Below are positions 41,462 to 48,911 of a DNA stretch of 64,000 bases, piece after piece. Each line of letters begins with the position of its first letter. Position 1 is the first letter of the stretch. This DNA comes from Micromonospora sp. MH99. GTDB lineage: Bacteria; Actinomycetota; Actinomycetes; Mycobacteriales; Micromonosporaceae. The stretch spans positions 1 to 64,000 of the forward strand of contig NZ_MUZA01000026.1 of the NCBI RefSeq assembly GCF_021442385.1, read 5' to 3'. A model generated the notes under the pieces. That model did not search any database, was not told the origin of the DNA, and was given only the letters and a program-made list of their open reading frames with translations. The translations under genes were made by a program, and so were the position numbers.

Positions 41462-42280
41462 CTAACGACCCTTCTGTCGAACGATGCGGTTGCCGGCGTC
41501 GAGGCACTGCTCGACGTACCGGTCGGCGGCCGGACGCAGGCGGGCCGCGTGCCGGTCGAAGAAGCTGGCGGCGGCGGTGCCGGGCCAGCGCTCGGGCAGC
41601 AGCGCGGGGGGCAGCTGCGGGTCCCGGAACAGGAAGGTACGCCACGCGTGCACCAGCCGGAATCGGGCCGCGTACGCCTCCTCGTCGCTGCTGCGCACGG
41701 TGACCGCGCCGAGGAGGGGGCGCTGGTCGGCGACGAACCGCTCGTACGCGCGGCCGATCTCGGCCAGGTCCCAGGCGCGGCGGACGACGCCCATCGCGCC
41801 GGGGGTGCCGGAGAAGTGCGAGGCCGTGAACCGCTCGAACCGGATGCCGGCCTCGGCGAGCAACAGGTCGACGTCCTCGGCGGGCCGGGTGGCCACCCAG
41901 GTCTGCTCGTCGAGCGTGCCGTAGCCGAGGAAGCTGAGGGTGGCGGCGAGTCGTTGCCGGTCCCGCCGGGAACCCGGGGCGTCGAGCACGAGCAGATCGA
42001 ACCGGCCGTCCCAGGTGACCCGGCCGGTTCGGTAGATCCGGGCCGCCGCCTCGTCGAGTCGTCGGGCGGCTTTTGGTGTGATCGAATATCCCGGTCCGGA
42101 GGCCAGCCGGAGCGGGTCGAGCCAGCCTTGACGCACCATCCGGGACACGGCGGTGCGAACGGCGGGCGGCGCGATTCCCAACGGCGCCAGTAGCTTGACC
42201 AGGGCGGCGACCGGTGCCCGGCCACCCCTCGGCCGGAGGTGGTCGCCGTACAGGTCGAAGAGTGCCGACCGTGCCTGCAT
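41462..42280 (-). CDS. PaaX family transcriptional regulator
   Basis: A 272-residue GntR-like repressor of the PaaX family. The N-terminal winged helix (ARSALFDLYGDHL, then PAVRTAVSRMVRQGWL) is followed by the PaaX C-terminal domains, with WDGRFDLLVL and YERFVADQRPLL motifs. PaaX senses phenylacetyl-CoA in proteobacteria; the actinobacterial ligand may be another aryl-CoA. Its gene is immediately upstream of the PaaG-like gene, so it probably autoregulates this two-gene unit. Confidence 0.88.
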   Translation of the reverse strand: MQARSALFDLYGDHLRPRGGRAPVAALVKLLAPLGIAPPAVRTAVSRMVRQGWLDPLRLASGPGYSITPKAARRLDEAAARIYRTGRVTWDGRFDLLVLDAPGSRRDRQRLAATLSFLGYGTLDEQTWVATRPAEDVDLLLAEAGIRFERFTASHFSGTPGAMGVVRRAWDLAEIGRAYERFVADQRPLLGAVTVRSSDEEAYAARFRLVHAWRTFLFRDPQLPPALLPERWPGTAAASFFDRHAARLRPAADRYVEQCLDAGNRIVRQKGR

Positions 42281-42470
42281 GACCGCACATTGTGACAGGC
42301 CTTCTCAAGATAAGCTAGATGCTGTTACATCAATGCTGCTCCGGTTTGGGTCCGGCGGTGTTCATCAGGGAAAATCGTCTGTCGACACCCCCGCGAGAGT
42401 TGCGGGAGGTCGTGACGAAGTGGCTGTGGGGCAACCCACCGACCCTGGTGTAGGTCTGAGGGGAGACAAC

Positions 42471-42638
42471 ATGGCGGCGATGAAGCCGCGGACGGGCGAC
42501 GGTCCGCTGGAAGTCACCAAGGAGGGTCGGGGCATCGTCATGCGGGTCCCGCTGGAGGGCGGTGGCCGGCTCGTCGTCGAGATGACTCCCGACGAGGCCA
42601 ACGCGCTCGGTGACGCGTTGAAGGCAGCCGCCGGCTGA
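42471..42638 (+). CDS. DUF3117 small conserved protein
   Basis: A 55-residue protein of the DUF3117 family, almost identical across actinobacteria (MAAMKPRTGDGPLEVTKEGR...). GAGGGGAG lies 6 nt before the ATG at 42471. The M. tuberculosis relative is Rv1211, described as calmodulin-like, and occupies the matching place after tagA in that genome. Its function remains unclear. A strong U-tailed terminator follows, so it is expressed on its own. Confidence 0.9.
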   Translation: MAAMKPRTGDGPLEVTKEGRGIVMRVPLEGGGRLVVEMTPDEANALGDALKAAAG

Positions 42639-42683
42639 GTGAGGAGCGACCCGGACGGCGTACGCCGCTCGGAGCGTTTCTTG

Positions 42684-42720
42684 GACCCTGAGCCACCGGG
42701 ATCGCCGGTGGCTCAGGGTC
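42684..42720 (+). terminator. Terminator after DUF3117
   Basis: A perfect 16-bp stem (42684-42699 with 42705-42720) with a 5-nt loop is followed by TTC. It stops the DUF3117 transcript before pepA. Confidence 0.9.
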
Positions 42721-42786
42721 TTCATCGGTGTGGGCGGGCGATGGCCCGGTCCCACTCTGCGACATTTCCTGGAGGTGCGGTTCCGC

Positions 42787-44262
42787 GTGCTCGCCATCCG
42801 TCCGCTTGCCGAGCCCGACCGGCTCGACGTCCTCGTCCTGCCCGTCCGCCCCACCGATCCGGCGGCGGGAGGTGACGCCCCGGCGGAGTTGGCGCCCACC
42901 GCCGTGACGCCGCCGGACGGCACCGCCGAGGAGGCTGCCGCGCTGGTGCCGGTGGCCCGAGTGAGCGGCCGGGCCGGTGAGATCGCTACCCACCTGCGCC
43001 CAGGGCGCAGCCCCGGTCGGCTGGTGCTGCTCGGTATCGGCGACGGCGGAGAGTCGTCCTGGCGGGCTGCCGGCGCTGCTCTGGCCCGCTCCGCGTCCGA
43101 TGAGACGCAGATCACTATCGCGCTGCCGGCCGAGGTGACCTCCGAGGCGGTCCGTGGGTTGACCGAGGGGCTGCTGCTCGCCTCGTACCGGTTCCGGCTG
43201 ACCGACGCGGGCGACCCGCCCGCGCTCACCGGCGTCGACCTGCTGCTCGACGACCCGGAGGCGTACGAGAGCACCGTGGCCACCGCGCGGACCACCGCCG
43301 CGATGACCCGCCTCGCCCGCGATCTGACCAATACCCCCTCCTCGGTGAAGACCCCGCAGTGGTTCGCCGACCAGGTGGCCTCCGCAGCCGCCGACCTGCC
43401 GGACGTGCGCCTGACGGTGCGTGGCCCGGCTGAGCTGGCCGCGGAGGGCTTCGGTGGGATCCTCGCCGTCGGCGGCGGCTCGGCCAGCGGCCCGCGGCTG
43501 GTCGAGGTGGACTGGCACCCCGCGAACGCGCGCACCCACGTGGTGCTGATCGGCAAGGGCATCACCTTCGACACCGGCGGCATCTCGATCAAACCGGTGC
43601 CGGCGATGAAGCTGATGCGCAAGGACATGGCCGGCGCGGCGGCGGTCGTCGCCGCCACCCTCGGCGCGGCGGCGCTGCGCCTGCCGGTCCGCGTCACCAC
43701 CCTGGCCCCGCTCGCCGAGAACATGGTCAGCGGCTCGGCGTTCCGCCCGGGCGACGTGATCCGGCACTACGACGGGACGACCAGCGAGACGACCAACTCC
43801 GATGCGGAGGGCCGGCTGGTCCTCGCCGACGCGCTGGCGTACGCGGTGCGGCAGCTCAAGCCCGACGTGCTGATCGACCTGGCCACCCTCACCGGCGCCA
43901 ACGCCGTGGCGCTGGGCAAGCGCACCGCGGCCCTCTACAGCGAGAACGACGACCTCGCCGCCGACCTGCTGACGGCGATCGAGGCGGCCGGCGAGGCGGC
44001 CTGGCGGATGCCGCTGCACACCGACTACGTCGAGTACCTGGGCAGCGAGATCGCCGATCTCTACAGCGCGCCCGCACAGGGCGCCGGATCGGTGACGGCC
44101 GCGCTCTACCTGCGCGAGTTCACCGGCGACCTGCGGGACCGCTGGCTGCACCTGGACATGTCCGCCCCGTCCTGGGCGGACGGCGACCAGGCCGAGCTCA
44201 CCCGCGGTGCGACGGGCTGGGGCGTCCGCTCGCTGCTGCGCTGGCTGGCCGCCGTCGACTGA
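42787..44262 (+). CDS. pepA: Leucyl aminopeptidase (M17)
   Basis: A 491-residue two-metal aminopeptidase. The N-terminal domain (about 1-170) is variable. The catalytic domain has GKGITFDTGGISIKP (metal-binding Asp and Lys), the family signature NSDAEGRLVLADALAYA (usually NTDAEGRL), LIDLATLTGA and the AWRMPL segment. It removes N-terminal residues from peptides in the cytoplasm. I start it at GTG 42787, 11 nt after GGAGG (42771-42775). It is nearly stop-to-stop with the convergent O-methyltransferase gene (3-bp gap). Confidence 0.92.
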   Translation: MLAIRPLAEPDRLDVLVLPVRPTDPAAGGDAPAELAPTAVTPPDGTAEEAAALVPVARVSGRAGEIATHLRPGRSPGRLVLLGIGDGGESSWRAAGAALARSASDETQITIALPAEVTSEAVRGLTEGLLLASYRFRLTDAGDPPALTGVDLLLDDPEAYESTVATARTTAAMTRLARDLTNTPSSVKTPQWFADQVASAAADLPDVRLTVRGPAELAAEGFGGILAVGGGSASGPRLVEVDWHPANARTHVVLIGKGITFDTGGISIKPVPAMKLMRKDMAGAAAVVAATLGAAALRLPVRVTTLAPLAENMVSGSAFRPGDVIRHYDGTTSETTNSDAEGRLVLADALAYAVRQLKPDVLIDLATLTGANAVALGKRTAALYSENDDLAADLLTAIEAAGEAAWRMPLHTDYVEYLGSEIADLYSAPAQGAGSVTAALYLREFTGDLRDRWLHLDMSAPSWADGDQAELTRGATGWGVRSLLRWLAAVD

Positions 44263-44265
44263 CCG

Positions 44266-44916
44266 TCAGCACTTCACGGCGGCGAGCACCCCGTGCCCGA
44301 CCGGGAGCAGCGCGGGAATCCAGTGCTCCGACTCCCGGACCGCCTTGATCGTTTCGCGGACCGTCACCGTCTCCGCGTCCCGGGCGGCTGGGTCACCGAT
44401 CCGACCGTGCGCGAGCATGCCGTTGAGCGCGAGCACGCCGCCCGGGCGCAGCAGTCGCAGCGCCGCCTCCACGCAGGCGTGGAAGCCGGTCGCCTCGGCG
44501 TCGACGAAGACCAGGTCGTACGCCCCGTCGGCGAGCCGCGGCAGCACGTCCAACGCGCGACCGGTGATGATCCGGGTGCGGCCGGCGGCGAAGCCCGCCT
44601 CGGTGAAGATCCGCCGGGCGATCCGCTGGTGCTCCACCTCCACGTCGATGGTGGTGAGCACTCCGTCGGCGCGCATGCCTCGCAGCAGCCAGACGCCGCT
44701 CACGCCCGTGCCGGTGCCGATCTCCACCACCGCGCGGGCGTTGCCGGCCGCGGCCAGCAGCCGCAGCGCCGCCCCCGCTCCGGGGGTGACCGCGTCGAGG
44801 CCCACCTCGTGGGCCAGGCTGCGGGCGGTCCGTAGGACGAGATCCTCGGTCACGTACGACTCGGCGAACTGCTGAGCCTGGGTCGTCGAACTGCCGGAAC
44901 CGGCGACCGTGGCGAT
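44266..44916 (-). CDS. O-methyltransferase (Rv1220c-like) with an unusual start
   Basis: A class I SAM-dependent O-methyltransferase of the small-molecule (catechol/caffeoyl-CoA-like) group: VVEIGTGTGVSGVWLL is the SAM motif I, followed by TTIDVEVEHQRIAR and YDLVFVDAEATGF. It equals the M. tuberculosis Rv1220c position before htrA. The family N-terminus (QQFAESYVTED) requires a start upstream of residue 15, but the only codon with a good ribosome-binding site (GGAGG, 6 nt away) is ATC at 44916, giving 216 residues. The first canonical start is GTG at 44853, inside the conserved part, giving 195. A one-base difference in the run of four C's would place the GTG at 44924-44922 in frame. Confidence 0.82.
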   Translation of the reverse strand: MATVAGSGSSTTQAQQFAESYVTEDLVLRTARSLAHEVGLDAVTPGAGAALRLLAAAGNARAVVEIGTGTGVSGVWLLRGMRADGVLTTIDVEVEHQRIARRIFTEAGFAAGRTRIITGRALDVLPRLADGAYDLVFVDAEATGFHACVEAALRLLRPGGVLALNGMLAHGRIGDPAARDAETVTVRETIKAVRESEHWIPALLPVGHGVLAAVKC

Positions 44917-45147
44917 GGGGCACCTCCGGGCGGTGCGTGGTGCGGGGGCGGGTTGGCACTGTGAGCGTAGAGGCGACCCGACCGAGGCGCAGCCGCGCCT
45001 CCGTCCCCTCGCGATCGCCGGGGGCAACCGCTGACTCCACCGCGCGCATCCGTGCAATCCTGGAAGCGGTATTCCGTCAGCCTCGACCGCGCCGAACCGT
45101 GGCCGGGCGACGCCGCGGGATCCGGGGACGGACTGGGAGGCACCGAC

Positions 45148-46479
45148 GTGACCGACGGCTGGGATTGGCGCCGGGGCGGTGAGACTCCGGCTCCGGCGAA
45201 CCCGCCCGGGGCAGGGACCCCGCCGGCGGGAGCGCCGACCACGCCGGGGAGCGGCACCGCGCCTGCGGCTGCGGCCGGTGCGTCGCCCTGGTGGTCCGAC
45301 GCGCTCGGTGATCCGTGGCGTGATCCGGCGACGCCCGCCGCGGTGGTGGTGCCGGGGGTGGTGGCGGCCGGCACCGAGCCCGAACCGGTCACCGACCCGG
45401 ACGCGCCGGGTCGACCGACGCTGCGTCACCTGCTGCTCATACCGGTGATCACCGCGCTGCTGGCGGGCACCCTCGGTGGCGCGCTGGGCTACGCGTTCGC
45501 GGTCCGTGGTGGCGCCGCCGGCACGGTGCTCGGCGCGCAGGCCGCGGAGCCGCCCGTGCTGGCCCAGCGCAAGCCGGAGTCTCTGGCCGGAGTCGCCGAA
45601 CGTGTCCTGCCCAGCGTGGTCACCGTCCGGGTGAGCAGCTTGGGCGGGACCAGCGAGGGCTCCGGCTTCATCGCCAGCGCCGACGGTCATGTGATCACCA
45701 ACGACCACGTGGTGGCCGGCAGCAGCGGCAAGGCCTCGGTGATCTTCAACGACGGCACCTCCGCCCCGGCGACGGTCGTCGGTCAGGACCCGGAGTCCGA
45801 CATCGCGGTGATCAAGGTGAACCGGACAGGGCTGCGACCGGTGGAGTTCGGTGACTCCGACGCGCTGGCCGTCGGCGACCCGGTGCTCGCCATCGGCTCG
45901 CCCCTGTCGCTGGCCAACACGGTCACCGCCGGCATCGTGAGCGCCCTGGACCGGACGATGCAGGCCGGTGAGCCGGGTGGCCCGGTGCGCTACTACGCGG
46001 CGATCCAGACCGACGCCGCGGTCAACCACGGCAACTCCGGCGGCCCGCTTGTCGACGGCGCCGGGCGGGTGGTCGGGGTCAACTCCACGATCAAGTCGCT
46101 GGTGGCCGAGGGCCAGGAGGCCGGCAACATCGGGCTCGCCTTCGCCATCCCGATCAACCAGGCCAAGCGGGTCACCCAGGACATCATCGGCACCGGCAAG
46201 GCCCGGCGTACGGTCATCGGCGCCCAGGTGGGTGGCCCCGGGGCGGGTGCCAACGGCGGCGTACGGCTGGCCGCCGTGGAGCCCTCCGGGCCGGCGGCCG
46301 GTGCCGGGCTGAAGGTCGGCGACGTGATCCTGAAGCTCAACGGCCGGCCGATGACCGAGCCGACCGACCTGATCGCCCTGGTCCGCAAGTTCGCTCCGGG
46401 TTCGGTGGTGACTGTCGAGTTCCGGCGGGGGGCCGCTCGGCAGAACACGTCGGTGACCCTCGCCGCGGATGCCAAGTGA
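45148..46479 (+). CDS. htrA: HtrA/DegP-type membrane serine protease with PDZ domain
   Basis: A 443-residue quality-control protease. A Pro/Ala-rich cytoplasmic N-terminus (1-92) precedes one transmembrane helix (about 94-118). The trypsin-like domain has His187 (TNDHVV), Asp218 (ESDIAVI) and Ser297 (GNSGGPL), and a PDZ domain covers about 345-435. It starts with GTG 45148, 7 nt after GGGAGG; the frame further upstream is spurious. It is followed by tatB, as in M. tuberculosis (Rv1223-Rv1224). There, sigE and rseA precede htrA; here only 230 bp lie between it and the divergent O-methyltransferase. Confidence 0.93.
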   Translation: MTDGWDWRRGGETPAPANPPGAGTPPAGAPTTPGSGTAPAAAAGASPWWSDALGDPWRDPATPAAVVVPGVVAAGTEPEPVTDPDAPGRPTLRHLLLIPVITALLAGTLGGALGYAFAVRGGAAGTVLGAQAAEPPVLAQRKPESLAGVAERVLPSVVTVRVSSLGGTSEGSGFIASADGHVITNDHVVAGSSGKASVIFNDGTSAPATVVGQDPESDIAVIKVNRTGLRPVEFGDSDALAVGDPVLAIGSPLSLANTVTAGIVSALDRTMQAGEPGGPVRYYAAIQTDAAVNHGNSGGPLVDGAGRVVGVNSTIKSLVAEGQEAGNIGLAFAIPINQAKRVTQDIIGTGKARRTVIGAQVGGPGAGANGGVRLAAVEPSGPAAGAGLKVGDVILKLNGRPMTEPTDLIALVRKFAPGSVVTVEFRRGAARQNTSVTLAADAK

Positions 46480-46555
46480 ACAGCGGGTCACCCCCTGCCG
46501 GAAAGCCGTCCGACGTGCGTAGTCTTGCTGCTGACGCCGAGAGGAGGCCCACGGG

Positions 46556-46978
46556 ATGTTCGAGAACCTGAACATGTGGGAAGTCGGGGCGCTGCTGCTC
46601 CTGGCGCTGTTGATCTTTGGTGACCGGCTGCCCGCCGTGATCAACGACGGCCTGCGGATGGTGCGCAATCTGCGCAACATGGCCCGCAACGCCACCGGCG
46701 ACCTCAGTCGCGAGCTGGGCACCGACATCCAGCTCGAGGATCTGCACCCGAAGGCCTTCATCCGCAAGCACCTCCTCAGCGAGGAGGACGAGGCGGCGAT
46801 CCGCAAGCCCATGCAGGGCGTCTACGACAACCTGCGCGCGGACGTCAGCGGCGTGCACAACGAGCTGAAGGACGTGGCCAACGCCGTGGACCCCCGCGCG
46901 AACGGCTCCCGGCCCGGCACCGCCACCGGCGCCTCGCCGGCACCGGCTCCCCGGCCCAGCTACGACGACGCCACCTGA
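46556..46978 (+). CDS. tatB: Sec-independent protein translocase subunit TatB
   Basis: A 140-residue Tat component. One N-terminal helix (about 8-22), a hinge, then the amphipathic helix LPAVINDGLRMVRNLRNMARNA and a charged C-terminal part. The Glu early in TM1 (WEVGALL) and the GDRLP hinge are as in TatB. It helps TatC recognise twin-arginine substrates such as the DUF1501 protein encoded here. GAGAGGAGG precedes the ATG at 46556. It lies 76 bp after htrA and ends before a bidirectional terminator. Confidence 0.93.
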   Translation: MFENLNMWEVGALLLLALLIFGDRLPAVINDGLRMVRNLRNMARNATGDLSRELGTDIQLEDLHPKAFIRKHLLSEEDEAAIRKPMQGVYDNLRADVSGVHNELKDVANAVDPRANGSRPGTATGASPAPAPRPSYDDAT

Positions 46979-46997
46979 CTCGTACGGCACAACGACG

Positions 46998-47034
46998 AAA
47001 ACGCCCCGCAGGCCCGAGTGGGCCGGCGGGGCGT
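46998..47034. terminator. Bidirectional terminator between tatB and mrp
   Basis: The stem of 9 bp, one A-G mismatch and 5 bp (47001-47015 with 47020-47034) has a GAGT loop. On the minus strand it is followed by TTTT-like sequence (AAAA at 46998-47001), good for mrp; it also lies after the tatB stop. Confidence 0.85.
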
Positions 47035-47048
47035 CGTCGATCGGGAGG

Positions 47049-48197
47049 TCAGCGCCCGGCCGGCTTGAGGCCGAGCGGCTTGCCGAGCAGCGACTCGCGG
47101 CGCAGCGCGAGCCGGTCGGCGATCGTGCCGAGCGCCTGCGCGGCCGGGGACTCCGGCTCGGCCAGCACGATCGGGTTGCCGGCGTCGCCGGCCTCGCGGA
47201 CCCGGGTGTCCAGCGGGATCTGGCCGAGCAGCGGCACCTGGGCGCCGATGGTCCGGCTCAGCGACTCGGCGACAGCAGTGCCACCGCCGGCGCCGAAGAC
47301 CTCCATCCGGGAGCCGTCCGGCAGCTCCAGCCAGGACATGTTCTCGATGACGCCGACCACCCGCTGGTGGGTCTGCAGGGCGATCGCACCAGCCCGCTCG
47401 GCCACCTCGGCGGCGGCGGTCTGCGGGGTGGTCACGATCAGGATCTCCGAGTTGGGCAGCAACTGGGCCAGCGAGATGGCCACGTCGCCGGTGCCCGGGG
47501 GCAGGTCGAGCAGGAGCACGTCCAGGTCGCCCCAGTAGACGTCGGCCAGGAACTGCTGCAACGCCCGGTGCAGCATCGGGCCGCGCCACACCACCGCCGC
47601 GTTGCCCGAGGTGAACATGCCGATCGAGATGACCTTCACGCCGTGCGACTGCGGCGGCATGATCATGTCTTCGACGCGGGTCGGTCGGCCGTCCGCGCCG
47701 AGCATCCGGGGCACCGAGTGGCCGTAGATGTCGGCGTCGACCACGCCCACGGAGAGCCCACGGGCGGCGAGCGCCGCCGCCAGGTTGACAGTCACGCTGG
47801 ACTTGCCGACACCACCCTTGCCGCTGGCCACCGCGTACACCCGGGTGCGGGAGCCGGGCTGGGCGAACGGGATGACCGGCTCCTCGCTGGCGCCGCCGCC
47901 GCGCAGCTGCGACTGCAGCGACTGCCGCTGCTCGGGGCTCATCACACCGAAGTCGATCTCCACGCCGGTCACGCTGGGCACCGCCGCGACGGCAGCGGTG
48001 ATGTCCGTGCGCAGCTTGTCCTTGAGCGGGCAGCCGGCGACGGTGAGCAGCAGCTCGACCCGTACGACGCCGTCGGCGCCGATCGTGGCGGAGCGGACCA
48101 TGCCCAGCTCGGTGATGGGCCGGCGGATCTCCGGGTCGTTGACGGTGGCCAGGGCGGCCTGGATCGCGTCCTCGACGGTGCTCACGGGTGCTGACAT
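47049..48197 (-). CDS. mrp: Mrp/NBP35-type P-loop ATPase (iron-sulfur carrier family)
   Basis: A 382-residue protein. The N-terminal MIP18/DUF59 domain (about 1-90) contains Cys56 (VAGCPLKDK). The deviant Walker A is SGKGGVGKSS (about 124-133), followed by DADIYGHSVPRML, DLPPGTGD and the TTPQ switch. E. coli-type Mrp/ApbC proteins have a CxxC in the segment after ENMS; here it reads NMSWLELPDGSRMEVFG without cysteines, as in mycobacterial homologues. If it carries an Fe-S cluster it must use other ligands. It is transcribed alone towards tatB. Confidence 0.92.
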   Translation of the reverse strand: MSAPVSTVEDAIQAALATVNDPEIRRPITELGMVRSATIGADGVVRVELLLTVAGCPLKDKLRTDITAAVAAVPSVTGVEIDFGVMSPEQRQSLQSQLRGGGASEEPVIPFAQPGSRTRVYAVASGKGGVGKSSVTVNLAAALAARGLSVGVVDADIYGHSVPRMLGADGRPTRVEDMIMPPQSHGVKVISIGMFTSGNAAVVWRGPMLHRALQQFLADVYWGDLDVLLLDLPPGTGDVAISLAQLLPNSEILIVTTPQTAAAEVAERAGAIALQTHQRVVGVIENMSWLELPDGSRMEVFGAGGGTAVAESLSRTIGAQVPLLGQIPLDTRVREAGDAGNPIVLAEPESPAAQALGTIADRLALRRESLLGKPLGLKPAGR

Positions 48198-48284
48198 GCC
48201 CGCAATGCTACGTCGCGGGGCATCCGCTCCGACCGCTGGCCGACGGTGGTGTGAGCCATACGATTACCGAACCCGACCCGCTGA

Positions 48285-48911
48285 TCAGCGGTCGGGCCGG
48301 GCGTCGCGGGCGAAGTCGCCGTCCAGGTCGTCGCGGGGCTCGTCCAGACCCAGGCCGTCGGTCGCCCGCTGCGCGCGCCGCTCCTGCTGGCTGTCCTTCT
48401 CCTGCTGCCGGCGCTCCAGGCGTTGCCGGCGCTGCCCCGCCTCATCCAGCTCCTCGGCCAGCCGGGTCAGCTCCGAACGCAGGAAGTCGCGGGTGGCCAC
48501 CTCGCCGAGCGCGATCCGCAGCGCGGCGATCTCCCGTGCCAGGTACTCGGTGTCCGCCTTCTGGGCGGTGGCCCGCCGCCGGTCCTCCTCCAGCGCCAAG
48601 CGGTCCCGGTCGGCCTGCCGGTTCTGGGCCAGCAGGATCAGCGGTGCGGCGTAGCTGGCCTGCAACGACAACACCAGCGTGAGGAACGTGAAGGTGTACG
48701 GGTCGAAGCGCAGCTCGGCCGGGGCGAGGGTGTTCCAGCCGAACCAGATCGCGATCACCACTGTCATGACGACGATGAAGTTCGCGGTGCCCATGCCCCG
48801 GGCGATGCCCTCCGACCAGCGACCGAACGCCTCCGCGTCGAACCGGGGGAGTTTGATGCCCCGGGGCTCGCGGGGCTGGTCGAGCCGCTCCGTACGCCGC
48901 TGCTCAGCCAC
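48285..48911 (-). CDS. DUF1003 family membrane protein
   Basis: A 208-residue protein with two transmembrane helices (about 42-60 and 75-95) and the DUF1003 motifs FIVVMTVVIAIWFGWN and FDPYTFTFLTLVLSLQASYAAPLILLAQNRQ. A long charged coiled-coil (about 100-185) follows. The function is unknown. It overlaps the end of the MgtE-like gene by 8 bp; the same two families are neighbours in mycobacteria (Rv1231c-Rv1232c region), which suggests they work together at the membrane, perhaps in metal homeostasis. Confidence 0.87.
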   Translation of the reverse strand: MAEQRRTERLDQPREPRGIKLPRFDAEAFGRWSEGIARGMGTANFIVVMTVVIAIWFGWNTLAPAELRFDPYTFTFLTLVLSLQASYAAPLILLAQNRQADRDRLALEEDRRRATAQKADTEYLAREIAALRIALGEVATRDFLRSELTRLAEELDEAGQRRQRLERRQQEKDSQQERRAQRATDGLGLDEPRDDLDGDFARDARPDR

